Shown here in pieces: positions 6,403 through 12,575 of a stretch of 15,318 bases of DNA (position 1 is its first letter; every line of letters begins with the position of its first letter). Source of the stretch: an uncultured Eubacteriales bacterium (lineage in GTDB: Bacteria; Bacillota; Clostridia; Oscillospirales; Oscillospiraceae); contig URWG01000028.1 in the NCBI GenBank assembly GCA_900551495.1, positions 1 to 15,318 of the forward strand, written 5' to 3'. A program made the translations under genes and the position numbers. The notes below the pieces were generated by a model, which saw only the letters and a program-made list of their open reading frames with translations, did no database searches and was not told where the DNA came from.

Positions 6403-7848
6403 ATGCGCAACCGCATCCTTTCCGCGCTGATCGCGCTGCTGATGCTGCTGGCTGCCGTGCCGACCGTGCGCGCGGCTTCATTTACGGACACCGATGGGCA
6501 CTGGGCGGAGGACTACATCGAACGCGCCGTTTCGCTCGGGCTGTTTTCGGGCGTCAGCGAGACGGAATTCGAGCCGAGCGGGACGATGACCCGCGGGATG
6601 TTCGTGACCGTGCTCGGACGGATGGAGCAGGTGGACGGCGCGGCGTGGAGCACGGAGGACGCCCCGCAGTTTTTTAAGGATGTTCCGAGTGAACGGTATT
6701 ACGCGCCCTATGTGGCGTGGGCGGTCTGCAACGGAATTGCCGACGGCGTAAGTCGGGACGAATTTGCGCCCGACGACCCGATCACCCGCGAGCAGATGGC
6801 GAAGCTGATCGCGCTGTATACAAAGCAGATGGGCTACGAGCTTGCCGCGTCGGAGCAGCCCGAGACGATCCCCGAGCGGTTTGCCGACGGGGAGGAGATC
6901 GCGGGCTGGGCGACGGAGAGCGTTGAATTTCTCCGCACCGCCGGAATCCTCAACGGCGTGCCGGACAAGGAGACGGGAGAGCTTTCCTTCCTGCCGAAAA
7001 ACACGGCGAACCGCGCCGAGTGCGCCGCCGTATTCTGCCGTCTGACGGCTGCGCTGCGGAAGCCGTTTCTGCCGCCCGAGCAGCCGACGAGCCTAACCCT
7101 CAGCCCGAGCACCGCCTCCCTTACCGTGGGCGAGACGCTGACGCTGACGGCGGAGCTGACGCCGGAATCCGATGCGTTCCTGTTGTGGCGAAGCTCCGAT
7201 GAGAAGATCGCGACGGTAAAGGACGGGACGGTGACTGCCCTTGCGGCGGGCAAGGCGGCGATCACGGTCTACACGGGCAACGGACTTTCCGCCTCGTGCG
7301 AGATCACCTGCCGCGAGGCAGGACTTGCCTCCGACGAGGAGAGCTACGATGAAAAATGCCGCCGCGTTTTCGGCACGGTCGTGAAGGACCCGCGCACCTT
7401 CTACGAGGATCCGTCGGACTCCGAGGCGGACATGGTGCAGGTCACGGTCAATGTGTGGGACTTTGACTCCAAGGGGGAAAAGGTCACAAAGCAGATGACC
7501 GTTCAGGTACATAAGGCGCTGGAGGCGACAGTCCGCGCCGTCTTCCGCGAGATCTACGAGGGGGAGGAAAAATTCCCCATCCACTATCTCGGCGGCTGGA
7601 ATCGCTGGGCGGGGCGCTCGGAGCACACCATCGGCTGCGCGATCGACATCAACTACGAGGAGAATTACTACTGTAAGCCCGACGGGACCGCCATCACGGG
7701 AAAATACTGGAAGCCGGGCGAGGACCCGTATTCCATCCCGCTGGACGGCGAGGTCGCGACGATCTTCAGGAAATACGGCTTTTCACAGGGCGTCAACTGG
7801 AACAGCGGCTATAAGGACTATATGCACTTCAGCTTCTTCGGTACATAA
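6403..7848 (+). CDS. Exported SLH / Big2-like / M15 (VanY-type) peptidase protein
   Basis: A 481-residue surface protein predicted to cleave peptidoglycan stem peptides as a D,D-carboxypeptidase/endopeptidase of the M15 family. A signal peptide covers about 1-25 (LIALLMLLAAVPTVRAA). Three SLH repeats lie at about 26-75, 88-140 and 158-215, with TMTRGMF, PITREQMA and TANRAECAA as the TRxx signatures (the third is NRAE). Residues 226-302 form a Big2-type Ig fold (LTLSPSTASLTVGETLTLTA; EKIATVKDGTVTALAAGKA). The C-terminal peptidase domain (about 345-481) has SEHTIGCAIDIN with His408 and Asp415, and YMHFSFFG with His475, the expected zinc ligands. GAGGAGG (6387-6393) lies 9 nt before ATG 6403. 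It is probably monocistronic. Substrate is inferred; it could act in remodelling at the S-layer rather than in glycopeptide resistance, since no vanHAX genes are nearby. Confidence 0.88.
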   Translation: MRNRILSALIALLMLLAAVPTVRAASFTDTDGHWAEDYIERAVSLGLFSGVSETEFEPSGTMTRGMFVTVLGRMEQVDGAAWSTEDAPQFFKDVPSERYYAPYVAWAVCNGIADGVSRDEFAPDDPITREQMAKLIALYTKQMGYELAASEQPETIPERFADGEEIAGWATESVEFLRTAGILNGVPDKETGELSFLPKNTANRAECAAVFCRLTAALRKPFLPPEQPTSLTLSPSTASLTVGETLTLTAELTPESDAFLLWRSSDEKIATVKDGTVTALAAGKAAITVYTGNGLSASCEITCREAGLASDEESYDEKCRRVFGTVVKDPRTFYEDPSDSEADMVQVTVNVWDFDSKGEKVTKQMTVQVHKALEATVRAVFREIYEGEEKFPIHYLGGWNRWAGRSEHTIGCAIDINYEENYYCKPDGTAITGKYWKPGEDPYSIPLDGEVATIFRKYGFSQGVNWNSGYKDYMHFSFFGT

Positions 7849-7867
7849 CGGTCGGCGCAACCTGCTG

Positions 7868-7884
7868 TCCCCGTGCAATGGGGA
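7868..7884 (+). terminator. Weak possible terminator after the SLH-peptidase gene
   Basis: TCCCC (7868-7872) and GGGGA (7880-7884) form a 5-bp stem with a 7-nt loop, followed by TTTCTG. It is short and poor, but it is the only candidate before the repeat element at 7909. Confidence 0.25.
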
Positions 7885-7908
7885 TTTCTGCCTGCTAAAA
7901 AACTCCGT

Positions 7909-8037
7909 TGTCATTCCGAGGAGGGCGAAGCCCGACGTGGGAATCTCATGTAAAATGTTTCGAATTTGCCAAAGCTTGTCGAAATTTCAAAGCAATTCTG
8001 CGAGATTGCCACGGGTGCAAGCACCCTCGCAATGACA
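7909..8037. repeat. 129-bp MITE-like element with terminal inverted repeats
   Basis: The left end TGTCATTCCGAG (7909-7920) is matched by CTCGCAATGACA (8026-8037), with one mismatch in 12. The similarity continues inward: GGGAATCTC near 7939-7947 mirrors GAGATTGCC at 8002-8010, giving arms of about 36-39 nt. Each arm holds its own hairpin, GGGC-GAA-GCCC at 7923-7932 and GGGTGC-AA-GCACCC at 8013-8026. The AT-rich core between the arms has no coding potential. Elements with these ends (TGTCATT.CGAG) are, to my recollection, common in clostridial intergenic DNA. No clear target duplication is visible. Confidence 0.7.
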
Positions 8038-8065
8038 GACTTGGTACTTATTTGACAGTCTCAAT

Positions 8066-8090
8066 GGGCGGCGAAAAAGCTTCGCCGCCC
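8066..8090. other. Perfect 10-bp hairpin between convergent genes
   Basis: GGGCGGCGAA (8066-8075) pairs with TTCGCCGCCC (8081-8090) around AAAGC. It lies between the forward SLH-peptidase gene and the 3' end of the reverse lipoprotein gene, so it may end or protect either transcript. Neither strand has a T-tract after the stem. TTTGACAGTCT (8051-8061) sits just to its left, a box also found at 9764-9774. Confidence 0.6.
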
Positions 8091-8125
8091 ACCGCAGATG
8101 ATTGATTCGGGGTTTTCGCTAACTG

Positions 8126-9418
8126 TTATTTTTCTTCCGTGGGAGCTTCCGTAGTCTCCTCCGCCATTGCCTCGCTGAGCAGGTCGTACAGGCGGATCTT
8201 GGTGTAGTCGAAGCGCACGGGATACTGCTCGATCGCCTCATTGATGATGCCGGAAAGGTGGTTTTGGATCATCGCGGAGAGCGTATCGTCGTACCATGCG
8301 CGGGACTCGCCCTGCCCGACGAAGTACATGATATGATAGCCGTACTGTGTCTTGACAATGCCGCTGTCGCCGACCTGACGGGCGGGGTCGAAGCACCAGT
8401 CGTTGAATTCGGTTACCATGTCGCCGGGCGCGACCTCTTCACACAGACCGCCGGAATCCTTCGTGCCGTCGCCGCTGTACTCCGCGCAAAGCTCGGTAAA
8501 GTAGTCGACCGTGGGGTTGGTCTGCCACATGGCATAGACCTCATTGGCTTTCTGCTCGGCGGCTGCCCATGCCTCGTCGGAATCGGCATCATGCTCGTCA
8601 TCGACCTTCTCCGGCTTGATCAGGATATGGCGGACGTTGATGTTGTTGACCTTCAGTGCGCCCTCCTCCGCCGTCGCGTCGAACTCCTTCTCGATGTCCT
8701 CGGCGGTCAGCGTCGCGGAGTACGCCTCCTGAAGCTGATTGCTGTAGCTGTAGGCGGTGAAATAGGTGCGCAGGTAGTTCGTGTAGCCCTCGGCATTGAC
8801 ACCCTTGCCGAAATTCTTCTGCAAATAGTCGTCGGCAGTCTCAAAGCCGCTCGCCTTATACTGTCCGGCAAATTCGCCCTCGGGGTCGGACACGTCGGCA
8901 AGCTCTGCCTGCTCCTCGTCGCTGAGGACAAAGCCGTTCGCCTTGGCAAGCTGCTCCAGCGCATAATACTGCCGGTAGCGGGTCGCGGCACCCTCAAGGA
9001 AATACTGCTCCCACGTTTTGCCCTCGGCAAGCGACTGCTGCTCGGCAAGCGGTGTGCTGTAATCCAGCCCGAAGTAGCTTGCATAGGCGCCGTAGCTGTT
9101 GATAAAGTTGTAGAATTCCAGCCAGTACCAGACCTGAAGCTCGGAATTGGTCAGAAGCTCGTTGCCGTCCGCGTCCACGGCGACGTTGACGAGCATGTTC
9201 GCACTGTCGGGCGCAGCCTCGGAGACGGAATAGCTCGTCAGCGCGGTCACGTCGTTTTCTCCGTAGCCCGCCAAAACGGGGGCTTCGGTGACCTCCTCGG
9301 AGGGGGCGGTCGTTTCCTCGGTCGGTGCGGCGGTCGTTTCGGTGGATTCGCCCGCGGAGCAGCCCGCAAGCAAGAGTGCTGCCGCCAGCAAAAGGGCGGC
9401 GATCTTTTTCAGTTTCAT
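8126..9418 (-). CDS. prsA: PpiC/PrsA-type peptidyl-prolyl isomerase lipoprotein
   Basis: A 430-residue lipoprotein predicted to help exported proteins fold on the outer face of the membrane. The N terminus is a lipoprotein signal with lipobox LLAG-Cys20, so the mature protein starts at lipid-modified Cys20. Residues 21-48 are a Thr/Glu/Pro-rich linker. Residues 85-250 form a mainly helical SurA-N/PrsA-like chaperone region. The parvulin (PpiC) domain covers about 258-370, with NVRHILIKPE at 261-270, the CAEYSGDGTKDSGG stretch at 311-324, and the C-terminal signature QYGYHIMYFVG at 358-368. The tail (EETTEAPTEEK) repeats the linker composition. AAAGGA lies 8 nt before the ATG on the reverse strand. 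The gene stands alone with its own promoter. The two forward-strand SLH proteins next door are possible clients, but that is inference. Confidence 0.88.
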   Translation of the reverse strand: MKLKKIAALLLAAALLLAGCSAGESTETTAAPTEETTAPSEEVTEAPVLAGYGENDVTALTSYSVSEAAPDSANMLVNVAVDADGNELLTNSELQVWYWLEFYNFINSYGAYASYFGLDYSTPLAEQQSLAEGKTWEQYFLEGAATRYRQYYALEQLAKANGFVLSDEEQAELADVSDPEGEFAGQYKASGFETADDYLQKNFGKGVNAEGYTNYLRTYFTAYSYSNQLQEAYSATLTAEDIEKEFDATAEEGALKVNNINVRHILIKPEKVDDEHDADSDEAWAAAEQKANEVYAMWQTNPTVDYFTELCAEYSGDGTKDSGGLCEEVAPGDMVTEFNDWCFDPARQVGDSGIVKTQYGYHIMYFVGQGESRAWYDDTLSAMIQNHLSGIINEAIEQYPVRFDYTKIRLYDLLSEAMAEETTEAPTEEK

Positions 9419-9450
9419 CGATTTCTTCCTTTCGGCGATTGTATTTTATA

Positions 9451-9479
9451 AGTGTATCACGTTTCTGCGCAAAATGCAA
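9451..9479 (-). promoter_or_regulatory. Promoter of the prsA-type lipoprotein gene
   Basis: On the reverse strand TTGCAT (9479-9474) and TACACT (9456-9451) are separated by 17 nt. Transcription would begin near 9444, a leader of about 26 nt that contains the AAAGGA site. The TTGCAT -35 box is the same as that of the CAP-SLH gene. Confidence 0.7.
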
Positions 9480-9505
9480 CGCCGCAGCGCTCAATTTGTG
9501 CCACA

Positions 9506-9556
9506 GACGCTGAAAAAGCGTTTCAGCGTGTCGAAAAACCCTTTTCGGCACGCTGA
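9506..9556. repeat. Overlapping, mutually exclusive hairpins
   Basis: Three stems compete here. ACGCT/AGCGT pairs 9507-9511 with 9517-9521. CGCTGAAA/TTTCAGCG pairs 9508-9515 with 9521-9528. A 15-bp stem with one G-T pair joins 9523-9537 to 9542-9556. The 18-mer GACGCTGAAAAAGCGTTT (9506-9523) recurs exactly at 9777-9794. The block lies upstream of the prsA promoter and is non-coding. Confidence 0.6.
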
Positions 9557-9583
9557 CAGACTGCGAAAAAGTTCGGAAGACAA

Positions 9584-9673
9584 GCAACTCACACCCGTCG
9601 GCGTACATAGGTACGGTAGGGCGTGAGTTGCGCAGTAAGTCAAAATCCTTGCGAAGCAAGCCTGTTTTTGACT
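9584..9673. repeat. Two-hairpin structured block flanked by 11-bp direct repeats
   Basis: GCAACTCAC (9584-9592) pairs with GTGAGTTGC (9623-9631), with inner CCC/GGG and CGTAC-ATAG-GTACG pairings, giving a long interrupted hairpin. Next, AGTCAAAA (9638-9645) pairs with TTTTGACT (9666-9673) and encloses CTTGC-GAA-GCAAG (9648-9660). AAAGTTCGGAA occurs at both 9568-9578 and 9676-9686, flanking the block. There is no coding potential. It could be a small RNA or a mobile palindromic element. Confidence 0.5.
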
Positions 9674-9763
9674 ATAAAGTTCGGAATTTTCCGTTTTTGC
9701 AAATCAAAACGCAGAGAACAAAACCACATAAATTGTTAACCGATTTTGACGATTACGGACTTT

Positions 9764-9794
9764 TTTGACAGTCTGAGACGCTGAAAAAGCGTTT
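9764..9794. repeat. TTTGACAGTCT box plus GAAAAAGC hairpin
   Basis: TTTGACAGTCT (9764-9774) is followed after 3 nt by ACGCT-GAAAA-AGCGT (9778-9792). The same box followed by a different stem, also holding GAAAAAGC, occurs at 8051-8090. The 18-mer at 9777-9794 is identical to 9506-9523. Confidence 0.55.
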
Positions 9795-9820
9795 GATCGT
9801 TCTCTCCGTTCCGTGCTCCG

Positions 9821-9829
9821 ATTATAGCA
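9821..9829 (-). promoter_or_regulatory. Possible extended -10 element reading leftward
   Basis: On the reverse strand the sequence TGCTATAAT (9829-9821) fits the extended -10 pattern TGnTATAAT exactly. The -35 position is not conserved. Transcription would start near 9814 and run through the structured intergenic blocks. It lies inside a GCTCC/GGAGC inverted repeat (9815-9834). Bases 9695-9760 and 9795-9814 otherwise show nothing I can name. Confidence 0.3.
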
Positions 9830-9880
9830 GGAGCGGGCGCGGAATTCATGTGCATTTTGTAAACATTCTGCCGCAGTTTC

Positions 9881-9909
9881 TTGACAGCGCCGAAAAAACA
9901 GGCTATTCT
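9881..9909 (+). promoter_or_regulatory. Promoter of the Dabb / GIY-YIG pair
   Basis: A consensus TTGACA (9881-9886) and TATTCT (9904-9909) are separated by 17 nt. The start would fall near 9916, directly before GAGGTGA (9917-9923), so the leader is only about 14 nt. Confidence 0.78.
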
Positions 9910-9929
9910 TGTCGTTGAGGTGATTTTTA

Positions 9930-10208
9930 ATGATCCAACATATCGTGCTTTGGAAATTCCGCGAGGACGCCGACCCGACCGAGTTTTTGACGAAGCTCGC
10001 GGCGCTTGAGGGCGTCATTCCGCAGATTCGCTCGATGTCCGTCAGCCGCAGTGCCGCGGCAGGCAGCAGCTACGATGCCGCGCTCGTCAGCACCTTTGAC
10101 ACGCTCGAGGATGTGCGGGCATATCGCGACGACCCGCGTCACCGTGCCGTCGCCGCCCTGTGCAAGGCCATCCGCACCGACCGCGTGAGCATCGACACCG
10201 AGCTGTGA
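9930..10208 (+). CDS. Dabb (stress-responsive dimeric alpha/beta-barrel) domain protein
   Basis: A 92-residue protein that is a single Dabb domain, slightly shorter than the usual 95-100. It begins MIQHIVLWKF, the family's characteristic first strand with conserved His4. A helix rich in Leu/Glu follows (FLTKLAALEGVIPQIRSMSVSR). A strand reads DAALVSTFDTLEDVRAY, and the C-terminal DDPRHRAVAALCKAI carries the conserved HxxV helix. Family members form homodimeric barrels. Their functions are varied (stress proteins, monooxygenase-like folds, cyclases) and I cannot assign a reaction. GAGGTGA is 6 nt from the ATG. Its stop codon overlaps the next start, so the two proteins are translationally coupled. 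Confidence 0.85.
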   Translation: MIQHIVLWKFREDADPTEFLTKLAALEGVIPQIRSMSVSRSAAAGSSYDAALVSTFDTLEDVRAYRDDPRHRAVAALCKAIRTDRVSIDTEL

Positions 10209-10465
10209 AGCAATGGGGCGTTTATATCCTCCGCTGCGGGGACGGCACGCTCTACACCGGCGCGACGGACGATTTTGACCGCCGACTGGCGGCGCACCGC
10301 TCCGGCAAAGGGGCAAAGTATACCCGCGGCAGGGGACCGCTCACGCCGCTGTATTGGGAGCCGTGCGCCGACGCGTCCGCCGCATATCGGCGGGAGTATG
10401 CGATCAAGCGTCTGCCGCGGGAGAAAAAGCTCGCACTTTGCGGCGGCTCCGGTCCGAAAGCCTAA
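10205..10465 (+). CDS. Small GIY-YIG nuclease-domain protein (YhbQ/UPF0213 type)
   Basis: An 86-residue single-domain protein of the GIY-YIG superfamily. The start is the GTG at 10205, whose bases overlap the TGA of the Dabb gene (GTGA). No good Shine-Dalgarno precedes it, so translation probably depends on coupling. The frame is also open back to an ATG at 10160 inside the Dabb gene, but that extension lacks homology. Motifs: GVY-IL at 5-9 and LYTG at 16-19 form the GIY/YIG pair, followed by Arg26 or Arg27 and His31 (DRRLAAHRSGKGAKYT) and Glu64 in REYAIKRL as the metal-binding residue. The tail is short and basic. Members of this family have been linked to DNA repair or processing, but the role here is unknown. 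No strong terminator follows; ATCCCC/GGGGAT (10484-10500) is a weak hairpin without a T-tract. Confidence 0.87.
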   Translation: MKQWGVYILRCGDGTLYTGATDDFDRRLAAHRSGKGAKYTRGRGPLTPLYWEPCADASAAYRREYAIKRLPREKKLALCGGSGPKA

Positions 10466-10553
10466 GAAAGCTGCGGTTTTTCCATCCCCCGACAGGGGAT
10501 ACGGTTCTGCCGGAGGAAAAGTGCAAAATACGTCGAATTTCCGGAATTAGGCA

Positions 10554-10582
10554 TTGACAATCCCCTGCATTATTGATAAAAT
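10554..10582 (+). promoter_or_regulatory. Promoter of the CODH/ACS operon
   Basis: TTGACA (10554-10559) and TAAAAT (10577-10582) with a 17-nt spacer make a near-consensus sigma-A promoter, one of the two strongest in the window. The start would be near 10589, giving a leader of about 85 nt. GTATCG (10584-10589) touches the predicted start point. Confidence 0.85.
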
Positions 10583-10589
10583 CGTATCG

Positions 10590-10651
10590 GTAAATATAGG
10601 GCGAAATCTGCCCGTTTTACGGTATCGTTCGATACCGCACTATTTTTGTGC
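10590..10651 (+). promoter_or_regulatory. Structured CODH leader with GTATCG palindrome
   Basis: The leader holds three adjacent inverted repeats. GGGC/GCCC spans 10599-10613. The perfect palindrome CGGTATCG-TT-CGATACCG spans 10620-10637. GCAC/GTGC spans 10637-10651. The palindrome half-site GTATCG also appears at 10584-10589. As DNA it could be an operator for a repressor or activator of the operon; as RNA it would be a 7-bp hairpin. No known riboswitch consensus is recognised. Confidence 0.5.
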
Positions 10652-10673
10652 CTATGGCAAACAGGAGGAAATC

Positions 10674-12572
10674 ATGAGCCAAGAACGCTACATCACTGTC
10701 GAACAGATGGAGGAGGCGACCGCTGCCCTTCTGGAGAACGGCAAGAAGGTCGGCGCCGACAGCTGGCAGCAGCGCGCCAAGAATCAGACGCCTCACTGCG
10801 GCTTCGGCGAGGGCGGTACCTGCTGCCGCATCTGCTCGATGGGTCCGTGCCGCATCACCCCGAAGGCGCCGCGCGGCATCTGCGGCTGCGACGTCCACGG
10901 TATCGTTGCCCGTAACTACCTGCGCTTCACCGCGGGCGGCTCCGCAACCCACTCCGACCACGGTCGTGAGATCTGCCACACCCTCTATCAGACAAGAGAG
11001 GGCGGCAACTACACCGTCAAGGACCCCGAAAAGCTCAAGCGCGTTGCGCAGGAATGGGGCATTGAGACCGAGGGCAAGGACATTTACGACCTTGCGCATG
11101 AGGTCGCCGAGACCGGTCTGCTCGAATACGGCAAGCCCTTCGGCGTACAGCGTTTCTTAAAGCGTGCGCCCGCGCATACGCAGAAGCTGTGGCACGATGC
11201 GGAGATCGAGCCGCGCGCCATTGACCGCGAGGTTTCCCAGTCGTTACATATGACGCATATGGGCTGCTCCTCGCTGCCCGAGGCACTGATCCGTCAGGCA
11301 CTCCGCGCCGGTCTTTCCGACGGCTGGGGCGGCTCCATGATGGGCACCGAGTTCTCCGACATCCTCTTCGGCACCCCGAAGCCCGTGGACACCACCGCCA
11401 ACATCGGCGTCATGGAAAAGGATATGGTCAACATCATCGTCCACGGTCATGACCCGTCTCTTTCCGAGATGATCGTGTTCTATGCCAACGATCCCGAGAT
11501 GATCGCGCTTGCAAAGAGCGTCGGCGCGAAGGGCATCAACATCGCCGGTGTCTGCTGCACCGCCAACGAGGTTGCCATGCGTCACGGTATCCCGATGGCG
11601 GGCAACTTCCTGTCGCAGGAGAATGTCGTCCTGACCGGTGCCTGTGAAGCGATCGTCGTGGACGTACAGTGCATCTTCCCCGCACTCGGGCCCCTGTCCA
11701 AGTGCTTCCATACCAAGTTTATCACCACCTCTCCCATTGCGCGTATCCCCGATTCCGAGTTCATCCGCTTCTCCTCCGAGTCCGCGGGCGAAAACGCAAA
11801 GGCGATCGTGAGGATGGCGGTGGAGAACTTCAAGAACCGCGACCAATCCCTCGTCAACATCCCGCAGCAGAAGACGAAGGCGACGGTCGGCTACTCCGTC
11901 GAGGCGATCAAGTCCTGCCTCGATACCGTCACGAACAGCCATGTTGATGTCACCGGCACGACCCGTCCGCTGGTCGATGTCGTCAAGTCCGGCGTTCTGC
12001 GCGGCGCGGTGGCAATGGTCGGCTGCAACAACCCCAAGGTCCGCCCCGACACCGCCCACATCGAGCTGATGAAAAAGCTCATTAAAAATGATATTATTCT
12101 CATCGTTTCCGGCTGCTCGGCACAGGCTGCCGCAAAAGCAGGTCTGATGGACAAGGAAGCCAAGGAGCTTTGCGGCGAGGGTCTGAAGCGCGTCTGCGAG
12201 CTGGTGAACATCCCGCCCGTGCTGCACATGGGCTCCTGCGTCGATATTTCCCGTATGATGATCCTCGCCTCCGACATCGCCAAGGACTGGGGCTGCAACA
12301 TTTCTCAGGTCCCCGTCGTCGGCTGCGCACCGGAATGGATGTCGGAAAAGGCAGTCTCCATCGGCAACTACGTCGTCGCCACCGGCATTGAGACCTTCCT
12401 CGGCGTCGATCCCTACACCAAGGGCTCCGAGGAGGTCACCGCGCTGCTGCAGGGCGAGCACGGCGTCAAGGATTGGGTCGAGGCGCGCTTCGTCGTCGAG
12501 ACCGACATCGAAAAGCTCGGTGATAAGATGATCGAGTGCATCGAAGCCAAGCGTGCCGCGCTGGGTATCTGA
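10674..12572 (+). CDS. cooS: Anaerobic Ni-Fe carbon monoxide dehydrogenase catalytic subunit
   Basis: Interconverts CO and CO2 at a [Ni-4Fe-4S] C-cluster. In this context it supplies CO to acetyl-CoA synthase, so acsA is the alternative symbol. The 632 residues match the usual 630-640. Near the N terminus Cys42 and Cys50 fit the D-cluster, and Cys51, Cys54, Cys59 and Cys70 (CRICSMGPCR and downstream) the B-cluster. C-cluster ligands are all present: His259 (VHGHDP), Cys295 (GVCCTANE), Cys333 (VDVQC), Cys451 (GCNNPK), Cys481 (SGCSAQAAAKAG) and Cys522 (GSCVDISRM). These agree closely with the Carboxydothermus CODH-II ligand order. AGGAGG (10663-10668) lies 5 nt before ATG 10674; the open frame extends further upstream into the promoter and is not coding. 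The next gene starts 3 nt after the stop, so an operon is clear. The enzyme is cytoplasmic, as no export signal is present. Confidence 0.97.
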   Translation: MSQERYITVEQMEEATAALLENGKKVGADSWQQRAKNQTPHCGFGEGGTCCRICSMGPCRITPKAPRGICGCDVHGIVARNYLRFTAGGSATHSDHGREICHTLYQTREGGNYTVKDPEKLKRVAQEWGIETEGKDIYDLAHEVAETGLLEYGKPFGVQRFLKRAPAHTQKLWHDAEIEPRAIDREVSQSLHMTHMGCSSLPEALIRQALRAGLSDGWGGSMMGTEFSDILFGTPKPVDTTANIGVMEKDMVNIIVHGHDPSLSEMIVFYANDPEMIALAKSVGAKGINIAGVCCTANEVAMRHGIPMAGNFLSQENVVLTGACEAIVVDVQCIFPALGPLSKCFHTKFITTSPIARIPDSEFIRFSSESAGENAKAIVRMAVENFKNRDQSLVNIPQQKTKATVGYSVEAIKSCLDTVTNSHVDVTGTTRPLVDVVKSGVLRGAVAMVGCNNPKVRPDTAHIELMKKLIKNDIILIVSGCSAQAAAKAGLMDKEAKELCGEGLKRVCELVNIPPVLHMGSCVDISRMMILASDIAKDWGCNISQVPVVGCAPEWMSEKAVSIGNYVVATGIETFLGVDPYTKGSEEVTALLQGEHGVKDWVEARFVVETDIEKLGDKMIECIEAKRAALGI

Positions 12573-12575
12573 ACC

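Noticed and set aside
7908..8105. A 65-codon open frame after the SLH-peptidase gene
   Set aside because: It is contained almost entirely in the inverted-repeat element and the following hairpin, with no ribosome site.
8258..9451. A 397-codon forward-strand frame opposite the PpiC lipoprotein
   Set aside because: The reverse-strand gene has a lipobox, a parvulin domain, a promoter and a Shine-Dalgarno; the forward frame has none of these.
9506..9794. A CRISPR array suggested by the repeated 18-mer
   Set aside because: There are only two copies 271 nt apart, no regular spacing and no cas genes; the copies are hairpin repeats.
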